Shown here piece after piece: positions 7,090-18,454 of a DNA stretch of 64,000 nt. Within the stretch, counting starts at the first letter, position 1, and each line of letters begins with the position of its first letter. The stretch spans positions 1-64,000 of the forward strand of contig DATJTX010000027.1 of NCBI GenBank assembly GCA_035502855.1, written 5' to 3'. The DNA comes from Candidatus Baltobacteraceae bacterium. Lineage in GTDB: Bacteria; Vulcanimicrobiota; Vulcanimicrobiia; Vulcanimicrobiales; Vulcanimicrobiaceae. The position numbers and the translations under genes are program-made. Below the pieces are notes generated by a model that searched no databases, was not told the origin of the DNA, and was given only the letters and a program-made list of their open reading frames with translations.

Positions 7090-7866
7090 TCATTGCGCGC
7101 GGAGGAAGTGGGCCATGAGCTCGACGCGGCCGTGGAGGCCGAATTTTCGTAAAATCGCGACGACGTATTGATGTGTCGTGCGTGGTGTCAACGAGAGCTG
7201 CCACGCGATTTCACGCTCGGCCATCCCGGTGAGAAGAAGACACAGCACCTCGTGCTCGCGCGGCGTAAGCGAACACGCGGGCGCGAACGCCCGCATCGCC
7301 TCGCGATGAAAGGCGCCGGCGCCGAGGAGAAAAAGATTCAATACATCGCGCTCACGCTCACCGAAGGGTCGAGCGTTGATGCCCCGTTCGAGCCCGATGT
7401 ACGACTCGTGTCGCGTATCGATCGTGTGTGAGCCGAGGAGACGGTCGCCGACGGCCAGTGGACGCAGAATTTCATTGTAGAGCCACGAGTTTTCCCACTC
7501 GTGATCGTCGACGAGCTCGGGGCGCAGGAAAGCGCGAGTGCGCCCGGCGTGCGCAAGGATCGCTTGCGTTTGCGGGTCGACGTCTCCAGCCGCGAAGCGC
7601 GCGGCTTGTTCGGCCACACGGCCGCGGCGCTCAGCGGAAGAATCGAGTTGCGCGGTCGCAACGATACGCCACGCGCGCGGGTCGGTGATGCGCGAGGCTT
7701 CAGCGTCCCGTCGGGCCGCAACCCAAAATCCGTTGGTCGCTCCGATCGTCCGGGTAAGTTCCCGCAGCGCGTGGGCTAGTGCCGCATCGATGTCGGATGC
7801 GGGAAAGTCGGCGAGCTCGCTCCAGATCCGCGAGACGGCGTGCACGTCGCGCTCCGACACATGCAT
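7090..7866 (-). CDS. LuxR-type transcriptional regulator
   Basis: 258 residues. The last 60 form a GerE/LuxR helix-turn-helix ('LTPREHEVLCLLLTGMAERE', then a recognition helix followed by 'VVAILRKFGLHGRVEL'). The N-terminal 190 residues have no receiver Asp pocket and may be a GAF/autoinducer-type sensor, but I cannot name it. It is transcribed away from the lipoprotein gene at 7954. The 87-bp gap holds a perfect palindrome and a promoter, so it probably controls that operon and maybe itself. Pieces of a paralogue survive at 11762-11845. Confidence 0.88.
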   Translation of the reverse strand: MHVSERDVHAVSRIWSELADFPASDIDAALAHALRELTRTIGATNGFWVAARRDAEASRITDPRAWRIVATAQLDSSAERRGRVAEQAARFAAGDVDPQTQAILAHAGRTRAFLRPELVDDHEWENSWLYNEILRPLAVGDRLLGSHTIDTRHESYIGLERGINARPFGERERDVLNLFLLGAGAFHREAMRAFAPACSLTPREHEVLCLLLTGMAEREIAWQLSLTPRTTHQYVVAILRKFGLHGRVELMAHFLRAQ

Positions 7867-7902
7867 CGTCAGGCCGACTTCGGGGGGCTAGCGTGGGGCA
7901 CC

Positions 7903-7916
7903 CTGCTAGCTAGCAG
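7903..7916. promoter_or_regulatory. Perfect 14-bp palindrome, candidate LuxR operator
   Basis: CTGCTAGCTAGCAG is its own reverse complement. It lies between the divergent luxR-type gene and the lipoprotein operon and ends 1 bp before a -35-like TTGCCG, where an activator would sit. The CTG-N8-CAG form resembles lux-type boxes. The nearby GCTAGC at 7888-7893 repeats its core. That LuxR binds here is an inference. Confidence 0.55.
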
Positions 7917-7917
7917 A

Positions 7918-7948
7918 TTGCCGCACGAGTCTCAGCCTCCCACATAAT
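7918..7948 (+). promoter_or_regulatory. Promoter of the mini-lipoprotein/Gly-rich operon
   Basis: TTGCCG (7918-7923) and CATAAT (7943-7948) with a 19-bp spacer. The ATG at 7954 starts 6 bp after the -10 box, so the transcript would start at or beside the start codon, with no Shine-Dalgarno, as also seen for the coiled-coil genes. Confidence 0.5.
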
Positions 7949-7953
7949 AAGCA

Positions 7954-8118
7954 ATGACAGTGCGCTACGCGCTTCCGGCGTTCGCCTTATCCGTGCTGGT
8001 TCTCGCGGCATGCGCGGCGTCACGCGGGTTGATTCCGGGGCCAACGCCGCCGCCGGGAACGGTGGTCCTTTCGTCCGCAAGTATGGCATTCACGGCCGCG
8101 GGCGCGAGCGGTTCCTAA
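7954..8118 (+). CDS. 54-residue mini-lipoprotein
   Basis: Short frame coding a lipoprotein signal (lipobox 'LAAC', Cys20) and a 34-residue tail that ends 'MAFTAAGASGS'. The tail looks like the start of a beta-sandwich repeat that has been cut off. Its stop overlaps the ATG of the glycine-rich lipoprotein (TAATG), so the two are coupled. In copy B the same N-terminus (from 11853) is joined in frame to the second lipoprotein after loss of about 90 bp. It could be a real leader lipoprotein or the stump of a longer gene. Confidence 0.5.
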   Translation: MTVRYALPAFALSVLVLAACAASRGLIPGPTPPPGTVVLSSASMAFTAAGASGS

Positions 8119-9971
8119 TGCGCAATCTTGCATCGGTTGCGCTCGTCGCACTGCTCGCCGGCTGCGGCGGTGGCGGCTCCACGCCGAGCCTTCCCGTGCA
8201 ATCCGTCGCGTCGCCCGCGCCGCAGCCTACGCAACAGTCGCCGCAAAGCGTGAAGGTTTCGTTCAACATCATCGTGCCGACGGCGAGCGGCGCGAGCGCG
8301 CGTCGCGTGCCGAACTACGTTTCAGCGTCGACGAAATCGGCATCGATCGCGGTCGGCAGCGCAATGCCGACCACCGTGAACTGCACGGCGACGTGCAGTG
8401 GGACGGTGAGCGCGCCGGTCGGCAGCGATACGTTTACCGTGAACCTCTACGACGCGACCAACGGCACGGGCAACGTGCTCTCGACCGGAGCATTGACGCA
8501 AACGATCGTCGCGAACACGGCCAATAGCGTGAACGTCACCTTCAACGGTGTCGTCGCGTCGCTGAGCATCGTGCTCGGTGCAAGCGGCACCGCCGGCACG
8601 CCGGCGTTGATTCCGGTCAGCGTCAACGCGCTCGACGCTGACGGGAACACGATCGTCGGGCCCGGCGTGTACGTCAACGCGAGCGACAAGCCGCTAACGA
8701 TCGCTCTCTCGGATTCCGATCCGTCCGGGGCAACGGCGCTCTCGCAAACATCGCTGACGCAACCGACGAGCGGGATCACGCTGACCTACACCGGCTTGGC
8801 GATCACGTCATCCACGATCGGCGGGTCCGCCGCCGGCATTACAACGAGTACAACGAGCTTCACGCCGACGCTGCAGCCGATCGTCGTGACAACGAACGAT
8901 ACGCAAAACCCCGCGTATGCCGGCATCGATTTGTACGCAACGAGCGGCACGGGTTCATCGGCGACGTTCAGCGCCTCCGAAGTCGGGTGGACCAACGCTC
9001 CGTACGACAAGACGCTAACCGTAGCCACGGGGAGCGGATGTGCGAGCATCGCGACCGTCGCGCCGTCGAGCGGGACGTCGTTTACGGCATCGGTTGTTGC
9101 TTCGCCGAGCGCCGGCACATGTACGGCGACCCTGAGCGACGGCGCGGGACAGAGCCAAGCCGCATCGCTCGCGTATACAAGTTTCGTCTACACCGGCGCA
9201 TCGCAGTCCATTACGCTGCCCAGCGGCGTGACCAACGTGACGATCACCGCGGCAGGCGCCCAAGGGGGGACGGCCTGCGTTTGCTCGACCGGCGGTTCCC
9301 CCGGCGCGGGTGGCGAGGGCGGCTCGGTTACCGCAACCCTGGCTGTAACGGCCGGCATGTTGGACGTCTTGGTGGGCGGCGCCGGCGGCACGAGCAGTAG
9401 CGGTTCCGGAGCCGCGGGCGGCTACAACGGCGGTGCGGTGGGCGGCAGTGCTACCGGCTCCGTCGAAGCCGAAGGCGGTGGCGGTGGCGGCGGCGGCGCT
9501 TCCAGCGTTACCGAGGGAAGTACGCAACTTGTCGTTGCCGGCGGCGGAGGCGGGGGGGGGATTGGCGACCCCGGTTGCACCGACGGCGGCGGTAACGGTG
9601 GCTACCCGGACGGTACTGCTGGCCAGACCCCGGGAGATCTGTGTGCCACTGCTGCCGGTGGTGGGGGTGGCGGCACGCAGAGCGCAGGCGGGGGCGGCGG
9701 ACAAAACGGCGGCGGCGGTGGAGGCGCGCGCGGTAGCGCAGGCTCGGCCGGTGCGGGCGGCGCCGGCGGAACCGCTGATAGCGCCAACCTCGTCGTGGGC
9801 GGCGGCGGCGGCGGCGGCGGCTACTACGGCGGTGGAGGCGGAGGCGGCGGCATCACCGAGGGCAGCGCCGGCGGAGGGGCCGGATCGTCGTTCTACATTT
9901 CAACCGCGACGAACGTGACGACACAATCCGGCACACAGAGCGGCAACGGCTACGTGATCATCACGTGGTGA
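8118..9971 (+). CDS. Glycine-rich surface lipoprotein A
   Basis: 617 residues from ATG 8118. Lipobox 'LLAGC' (Cys16), a Pro/Gln linker, then about 240 residues of beta-rich repeats shared almost word for word with the protein at 11958 ('VPNYVSAST', 'GNVLSTG', 'NALDADGNTIVGPGVYVNAS'). The similarity stops at 'LTYT' (near 8790). After that comes a stretch of unique beta structure and a C-terminal glycine-rich domain that opens 'FVYTGASQSITLPSGVTNVT', the signature of GRD-type glycine-rich domains (also found in ALK receptors), with Gly runs and a few Cys. Likely anchored to the outer membrane and exposed. Binding or structural role inferred; no catalytic motif. Confidence 0.83.
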   Translation: MRNLASVALVALLAGCGGGGSTPSLPVQSVASPAPQPTQQSPQSVKVSFNIIVPTASGASARRVPNYVSASTKSASIAVGSAMPTTVNCTATCSGTVSAPVGSDTFTVNLYDATNGTGNVLSTGALTQTIVANTANSVNVTFNGVVASLSIVLGASGTAGTPALIPVSVNALDADGNTIVGPGVYVNASDKPLTIALSDSDPSGATALSQTSLTQPTSGITLTYTGLAITSSTIGGSAAGITTSTTSFTPTLQPIVVTTNDTQNPAYAGIDLYATSGTGSSATFSASEVGWTNAPYDKTLTVATGSGCASIATVAPSSGTSFTASVVASPSAGTCTATLSDGAGQSQAASLAYTSFVYTGASQSITLPSGVTNVTITAAGAQGGTACVCSTGGSPGAGGEGGSVTATLAVTAGMLDVLVGGAGGTSSSGSGAAGGYNGGAVGGSATGSVEAEGGGGGGGGASSVTEGSTQLVVAGGGGGGGIGDPGCTDGGGNGGYPDGTAGQTPGDLCATAAGGGGGGTQSAGGGGGQNGGGGGGARGSAGSAGAGGAGGTADSANLVVGGGGGGGGYYGGGGGGGGITEGSAGGGAGSSFYISTATNVTTQSGTQSGNGYVIITW

Positions 9972-9983
9972 AAGGAGCATTCA

Positions 9984-11357
9984 ATGGGAACGGGTGGTTC
10001 GATAACATTGGTCAACGGCACGACCCACGACTGGCGCAGAACGCATCAGAACTCATACCAAATGGCGGCCTGGGAGTTTCCGCAGGCCATCGCGGCGGGA
10101 ACCGCGCCGAGAATCTATGTCGAGTGGGACGAGCGACTTCTGCACGAGTGGCGTGACGACGTGGGCGAGGTCACCTACGCGATCGGTGATACCGGGCATA
10201 CGTTCCAGGTTCAAGCGAGCGTCAGGGATGGAAAGTACGACGTGCGTATCTATTTCGAGAATCTCGCAACGCAAGGCACTCCGCGCGGGGCGACGCTCGA
10301 CCTGGGATGGGGATACAACGGCGACGTGACTTTCGTTCTGGCGAGCGCCGGCGACGACTTCATTTCGAATACCGTTCCCACGTCCTGGATGCAGAACAAC
10401 CTGGCCATCTTGGGAGATCTCACGCTGCGGCGCCTCTGCATGCCGGGCTCCCATGATGCGGGAATGAGCGTGCTGAATGCTCATACGTTCTTCGGCACCG
10501 CCGCGAACTGTTGCACGCAGACGCATTCCATTCGCAATCAGCTCGAACTCGGGGTGCGTTATTTCGACATCCGTCCGGTCATCAGCGGCGGTCAGTACTT
10601 CACGGGACACTACGGCTATGTCAAACTCCTCAATTCGTGGCAGGGCGCCAACGGCGAATCGATGGCCCAAGTCCTTTCCGCCGTCCGCGACTACACCGCA
10701 AAGCACAAAGAACTGGTGGTTCTGCACCTCTCGCACGAGTTTAACACCGACGTGGCGAACGACCGGTATCGGGTGTTCACCCAGGAGGAATGGGATCGAT
10801 TGCTCGCGCTCGTGCGCGACGAACTAGAAGCGGTACTCTTCATCGCCAAACCTGCGGACGTCGACCTCACCACGTTAAAGCTCAAGGATTTCATCGGCAC
10901 CGGGAAGGCGGCGGTCGTCGTGCGGGTCGATCCGGGGGATGGGAAGGTCGGGCTCGGACGTTTTGCCGGTCAGGGGTTTTATCCGCAGTGCCAGTATCCC
11001 ATCTTCGACCAGTATTCCAACACGGACAACATCGGTCAGATGGCCACCGATCAGCTTTCAAAGATGAAGGCGAATAAACCCGACGGGAAGGCTGCGTGCT
11101 TTTTGCTGGCGTGGACGCTGACGCAGACCGCAGCCGAAGCAGCCGCCGGCTTTCCTCCGATCCTCATGTTGGGACTGCTCGTGAACCCGCGACTCTACGG
11201 CTACCTGTACCCTGCGTGCACGCCCGACTGCTTCCCCAACATCTTGAATCTGGACTGCGTCTCGACATCGACGGTCACGGCACTGGCTATGGCCTTGAAT
11301 GCGCGAGCGGCCCGCTCGGCCGGCCTCCCGTCCGGGAGCGTGGCATCGACGGCGTAG
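9984..11357 (+). CDS. PI-PLC X-domain-like phosphodiesterase
   Basis: 457 residues with strong SD AAAGGAG (9972-9978) just after lipoprotein A. An N-terminal beta-rich domain of about 125 residues (unidentified) is followed by a phosphatidylinositol-specific phospholipase C-like barrel: 'MPGSHDAGM' (catalytic His157), 'LELGVRYFDIRP' and 'TGHYGY' (His209). In B. cereus PI-PLC the two equivalent His residues do general acid-base catalysis. No signal peptide is visible, odd for this enzyme family. The stop codon's last base is the first base of the downstream 105-bp repeat, so the C-terminus may have been trimmed by the duplication. Substrate unknown. Confidence 0.82.
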   Translation: MGTGGSITLVNGTTHDWRRTHQNSYQMAAWEFPQAIAAGTAPRIYVEWDERLLHEWRDDVGEVTYAIGDTGHTFQVQASVRDGKYDVRIYFENLATQGTPRGATLDLGWGYNGDVTFVLASAGDDFISNTVPTSWMQNNLAILGDLTLRRLCMPGSHDAGMSVLNAHTFFGTAANCCTQTHSIRNQLELGVRYFDIRPVISGGQYFTGHYGYVKLLNSWQGANGESMAQVLSAVRDYTAKHKELVVLHLSHEFNTDVANDRYRVFTQEEWDRLLALVRDELEAVLFIAKPADVDLTTLKLKDFIGTGKAAVVVRVDPGDGKVGLGRFAGQGFYPQCQYPIFDQYSNTDNIGQMATDQLSKMKANKPDGKAACFLLAWTLTQTAAEAAAGFPPILMLGLLVNPRLYGYLYPACTPDCFPNILNLDCVSTSTVTALAMALNARAARSAGLPSGSVASTA

Positions 11358-11461
11358 TCGGGCTAAAGTCGCCGCGGCTCTGCCGACGCAAAGCTCGCGC
11401 ACTCATCGCTTCGAAGCGCGCTGGCAGCATGGCGGCAACAATCGCGTGGTAGAATGCCCTC
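11357..11461 (+). repeat. 105-bp repeat, copy 2
   Basis: Second copy of the element at 5918-6022, ending in TAGAAT (11450-11455), 6 bp and the ATG of the third coiled-coil gene. It begins exactly at the stop codon of the PI-PLC-like gene, which places the junction of the duplicated module. Confidence 0.8.
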
Positions 11462-11728
11462 ATGGAGCGTGAACCGACGCCGGCGGATCTGATGAATGCC
11501 ATCCTCGACATGCACGGCGCGATGTCCCAGGGGTTCGCCCAGGTCGACGCACGCTTCGCCCAGGTCGACGCGCGCTTTGCCCAGATCGACACACGCTTTG
11601 CCCAGGTCGACGCGCGCTTCGATCGGCTCGAGGCCCGGGTCACGTCGATCGAAGGCGAGATCAGAGGCATTCATCGCTGGATCGCACGCGGCGACGCGCG
11701 ATTCGATGCGCTCGAACGGCGCCTCTAA
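11462..11728 (+). CDS. Small coiled-coil protein, four heptad units
   Basis: 88-residue third member of the family. Termini match the 67- and 74-residue paralogues; the middle holds four units of the 'FAQVDAR' type (one reads 'FAQIDTR'). Each unit is 21 bp, so length changes in whole heptads and the coiled coil stays in register. A leaderless start is again implied by TAGAAT 6 bp upstream. Confidence 0.72.
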   Translation: MEREPTPADLMNAILDMHGAMSQGFAQVDARFAQVDARFAQIDTRFAQVDARFDRLEARVTSIEGEIRGIHRWIARGDARFDALERRL

Positions 11729-11846
11729 CCGCTCAACGCGCCCGCGTCGTTAACGCCTCGAAATTTTCACAGAATCGCGACGACGATACGACTCGTACCG
11801 CGTATCGATCGGGTGTGATCCGAGCAGGCGATCACCGACGGCGAGC
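11729..11846 (-). pseudogene. Remnants of pfpI and luxR genes (module copy B)
   Basis: Three fused scraps match copy A in order. 11729-11760 matches the pfpI 3' end (6457-6489). 11762-11785 matches 7142-7165, the LuxR recognition-helix region, with three changes. 11787-11845 matches 7400-7460 and, read on the minus strand, still gives 'LAVGDRLLGSHPIDTRYESY' against 'LAVGDRLLGSHTIDTRHESY' of the intact regulator. About 650, 235 and 490 bp have been lost between them. No product is expected. Confidence 0.8.
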
Positions 11847-11957
11847 GAAAAAATGATGGTGCGCTTCGGGCTCCGGGCAATGGCCTTATGCGTGCTCGCA
11901 TTTGCGGCATGCGCGGCATCGCGCGGGTTCGCACCCACCACCGTCGGGAGGTTCGTG

Positions 11958-14345
11958 ATGCGCAACGTTGCCGCGGTCGCGATCGCCGCGCTGCTCGCCG
12001 GATGCGGCGGCGGCGCCACCACGCCGGGCCTTCCCGTGCAATCGGTGACGACGCCGGCGCCGCAGCCCACGCAGCAAAAGGCGCAAATCGTCAGCGTTGC
12101 GTTCACCATCATCGTACCGACGGCGAGCGGTGAAGCGGCACGGCGTGTGCCCAACTACGTTTCTGCGTCGACGCAATCGGCATCGATCGTGGTCGGATCG
12201 GCAACGCCCGTCGTGGTAAATTGCACCGCAACCTGCAGCGGCACCGTGAATGCACCGGTCGGCAGTGACACCTTCAGCGTGGAGCTGTACGACGCGACGA
12301 ACGGCAGCGGCAACGTGCTTTCGACCGGCACTCTCACGCAAACGATCGTCGCGAATACGGCCAACAGCGTGAACGTCACGTTCAACGGTGTGGTGAACTC
12401 GCTCGCCGTCGCGATTGGCAATGTGGTATCGCCGGGCATGGCCGGTTCGGTCGGCGTGACCGTGAACGCGCTCGATGCCGACGGCAACACGATCGTGGGC
12501 CCCGGGGTATACGTGAACGCGAGCGGCGCGCCGGTCACGATCGCGCTGAGCAACTCCGATGCAAGCGGCAACTCGACGCTCTCGCAGACCTCGATCACGC
12601 AGCCGACCACCGGGATCGAACTGACCTACACCGCCGCATTCGATGCGAATCCGACGATCTCGGCAAGTGCAACCGGATTCACCACGGCGAACGCAGCCGT
12701 GCATTTCCCCGCACCGACGCTCACCGCGCTAAGCGCGGTCAGCGGCGTAGCGGGCAATACCGTGAATGAGACCGTAACCGGCACGAACTTCGTGAGCGGA
12801 AACACGAGCATAGCGGCGGGTGCCAACGTCACCGTGAGCAGCGTGAACGTGACGAGTTCGACCTCGTTGACGGCGAGTTTCGTCATCGGCGGCGGCGCGG
12901 CGTTCGGTTCGCAGAACGTGAGCGCCACGACGGGCAACGGAACGAGCGGTACGATTCCGTTCGCGATTGGAACGAGTTCGATCGTCGTTACCGCGATGAC
13001 CGATGCCACACCGGGATCGCCTCCGGGCACCGGCGCCGGTAGCGCGGGGGACTTGCGCAGCGCGATCTTGGCGGCTAATGCCGCGCCCGGCAGCGTGATC
13101 ACGTTCAACTGCGGTTCGCCATGTACGATCCCACTCGGGGGTCCATTACCGCCGATCCAAGCGAACACGGTCATCGACGGTGGAACGTACGGCAGTGTGA
13201 TCATCAACGGACAGAACCTGTATCGCGCATTTTGGGCCGAGAGCGGCACCGTCGTCCTCGCGAATTTGGAAATCGAAAACGCTGCGGCAATCGGTGGTGC
13301 CGGAGCCGTCACCAACGGCGGCGGAGGTAGCGGCGGCGGCGCGGGACTGGGCGCAGGCCTTTTCGTCGACTCCGCGAGCGCCGATGTCAGTCTGATCAAC
13401 GACTACTTCTCCGCCGACAGCGCTACTGGGGGTGCGGGCGGCAAGGCCGCGAGTGGCGGTGGCGGAAACTTCGGCGCCAGCGGCGGAGGCGGGTTGGCCG
13501 GCGTCGGCGGCTATGGTTCTAGTGGCGGCGGCGGTGGCGGCGGGCTCCTCGGCGCAGGCGCGAACACGGTTTCCGCCGGCGGCAACGGCGGTGTCGGTTT
13601 CGATAGCTGCAGCGGTGGCAGCACGGGTGGCACCTCCGCGTCCGGGCAAGTGGGTGGCCAGGGACAGAGCGGAGCCGCTAGCGGGTGCGGCGGCGGCGGC
13701 GGAGGCGAGGGCGGGACGGGGACGGCTGTGGATGTGAACGGCTTTGCCGGCGGCGACGGCGGGAATGGCGCCTTTGGTGCGGGCGGCGGCGGCGGCGGCG
13801 CGGGTGGCAGCTCGTACGGCTCCGCCGCCGGGAGCGGTGCCGACGGCGGGAACGGGGGCTTAGGTGGTTTTGGCGGCGGCGGTGGCGGCGGCGGCGAAGG
13901 CGGCTCGGGCGACACATGCACTTGCGGCGCGGGAAACGGCGGGAACGGCGGACTCGGGGCGAGCGGCGGCGCCGGCGGCGGAGGTGGTGGCGGCGGCGAA
14001 GGCGGCGGCACCGCGAACGGTTCAGGTGGAACGAGCGGCGTGGGCGCCTCAGGAGGCAGCCTTTCGCCCGCCGTCGCTGGGGGTAACGGCGGTTCCCCGG
14101 GCGGTGGCGGCGGTGGGGCGGCAGCGGGACCAGCAATCTTCGTGAATGCGGGGACACTGGTCACCTTCAACAGCGGCGCCGGCGGCTGCACCGCGGCAGG
14201 CGGGGCCGGTGCATCCGACGGCGGCGGTAACGGCGGCTCCGATGCGACGCCGGTCTTCAACTACGGCGGAACGGTGAACGGCGTCACGGTAACGGCGGGT
14301 AACGGCGGCCCCGTTGCAAGCGCACTCGGCTCGACGGTGCCGTAA
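11958..14345 (+). CDS. Glycine-rich surface lipoprotein B
   Basis: 795 residues from ATG 11958, chosen for its SD GGGAGG (11946-11951) and lipobox 'LLAGC' (Cys16). The frame also opens at 11853, which would add a second, upstream lipoprotein signal ('LAFAAC') left over from the mini-lipoprotein. It shares about 240 residues with lipoprotein A. It then has an IPT/TIG-like segment ('TVTGTNFVSGNT'), a 'DLRSAILAANAAPGSVITF' stretch typical of right-handed beta-helix surface proteins, and about 300 residues in which helix rungs carry long Gly-rich loops. Likely outer-membrane anchored surface protein. No enzyme motif seen. Confidence 0.82.
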   Translation: MRNVAAVAIAALLAGCGGGATTPGLPVQSVTTPAPQPTQQKAQIVSVAFTIIVPTASGEAARRVPNYVSASTQSASIVVGSATPVVVNCTATCSGTVNAPVGSDTFSVELYDATNGSGNVLSTGTLTQTIVANTANSVNVTFNGVVNSLAVAIGNVVSPGMAGSVGVTVNALDADGNTIVGPGVYVNASGAPVTIALSNSDASGNSTLSQTSITQPTTGIELTYTAAFDANPTISASATGFTTANAAVHFPAPTLTALSAVSGVAGNTVNETVTGTNFVSGNTSIAAGANVTVSSVNVTSSTSLTASFVIGGGAAFGSQNVSATTGNGTSGTIPFAIGTSSIVVTAMTDATPGSPPGTGAGSAGDLRSAILAANAAPGSVITFNCGSPCTIPLGGPLPPIQANTVIDGGTYGSVIINGQNLYRAFWAESGTVVLANLEIENAAAIGGAGAVTNGGGGSGGGAGLGAGLFVDSASADVSLINDYFSADSATGGAGGKAASGGGGNFGASGGGGLAGVGGYGSSGGGGGGGLLGAGANTVSAGGNGGVGFDSCSGGSTGGTSASGQVGGQGQSGAASGCGGGGGGEGGTGTAVDVNGFAGGDGGNGAFGAGGGGGGAGGSSYGSAAGSGADGGNGGLGGFGGGGGGGGEGGSGDTCTCGAGNGGNGGLGASGGAGGGGGGGGEGGGTANGSGGTSGVGASGGSLSPAVAGGNGGSPGGGGGGAAAGPAIFVNAGTLVTFNSGAGGCTAAGGAGASDGGGNGGSDATPVFNYGGTVNGVTVTAGNGGPVASALGSTVP

Positions 14346-14390
14346 TCGAGACATAAAGGGACGTTAATCCGAAAAGCGCAAAGCGCGCGT

Positions 14391-17698
<3,308 letters not shown>

Positions 17699-17702
<4 letters not shown>

Positions 17703-18454
17703 TCTTCGGTGGCGATGGCGCTCACGATCCAGAAATCGAACGTGAGCGACCGGTCGATGAAATAGGCTTCCGGTATCCAGAAGAAGCCGTCGTCGGCGAA
17801 GCGCTTCCCAAGTGAATTGCGCGCCAGGAATCGTTTCTTCGCGCGATCGTAGCCGACGCAGATCAGGGCGTGTCCGGTTATCGGGCGATCGCTCGGGCGC
17901 GGCAGGCGCAGCACGCCCGTGTGCGCGGCTTCGCTGAAGGTCTCCACGTACGCTTCGACGCCGAAGACGAACGGGTTTCGCTGCGCGAGGGCTGCGTAGA
18001 GATCGTCGAGATTGCGCGCGATGCGGCGGTAGGACGCGGGGCGCACGTGCGCGTGCGCGTAGCACGGGTGCGGCGGCGTCGCGAGCACGTTCGCATCGAG
18101 GTAGCGCCACATCCGTTCGGGGCACGCGCCGAAGCGCGCGGCTGCCTTGATCGCGGTGCGCAGGGTCGTACCGCAATCGGTTTGCTGCTGGCGCTTGGCT
18201 TTGCGCGCGTTGAAATACATGAAGAGGCGAGAGGGGCCCGGAATCGGCCGGCGGTCGCGGTTCGCGATCAACGTGAAGGTCGAGGCGAGCGCGTTGGCGC
18301 TGCAGCTTTGGATGTGGCGCTGCTGATAGACCTCACCGCACCAGGCCGAGAGATCGACCGCACGCGGAAGGCGCGCGATGCTTGGCCGGAACCGGCGGTC
18401 GCGTGCGTCGGGTTCGTCGCGCCGGCTGCCGGGATGAAATTTCACTCCTGCCAT
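17699..18454 (-). CDS. Papain-like (C1 family) cysteine protease
   Basis: 251 residues. 'PRAVDLSAWCGEVYQQRHIQ' then 'SCSANALA' is the papain-type active-site entry, with catalytic Cys in the 'SCSANA' stretch. The His is in 'GHALICVGYD' and the Asn in 'ARNSLG'. There is no propeptide or clear signal peptide, so it is likely a cytoplasmic or unconventionally exported form of C1-type peptidase as found in many environmental bacteria. The start at 18454 overlaps the divergent ATG at 18453 (CATG); GTG 18445 is an alternative. Substrate unknown. Confidence 0.85.

Noticed and set aside
13511-14260. Proline-rich frame opposite glycine-rich lipoprotein B
   Set aside because: Antisense of Gly codons (GGC/GGT) gives Pro/Ala runs. 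No start context or homology.
9360-14280. Short GGC-rich repeats as a possible CRISPR or satellite
   Set aside because: They are codon repeats for Gly inside two long frames, with no regular repeat-spacer pattern.
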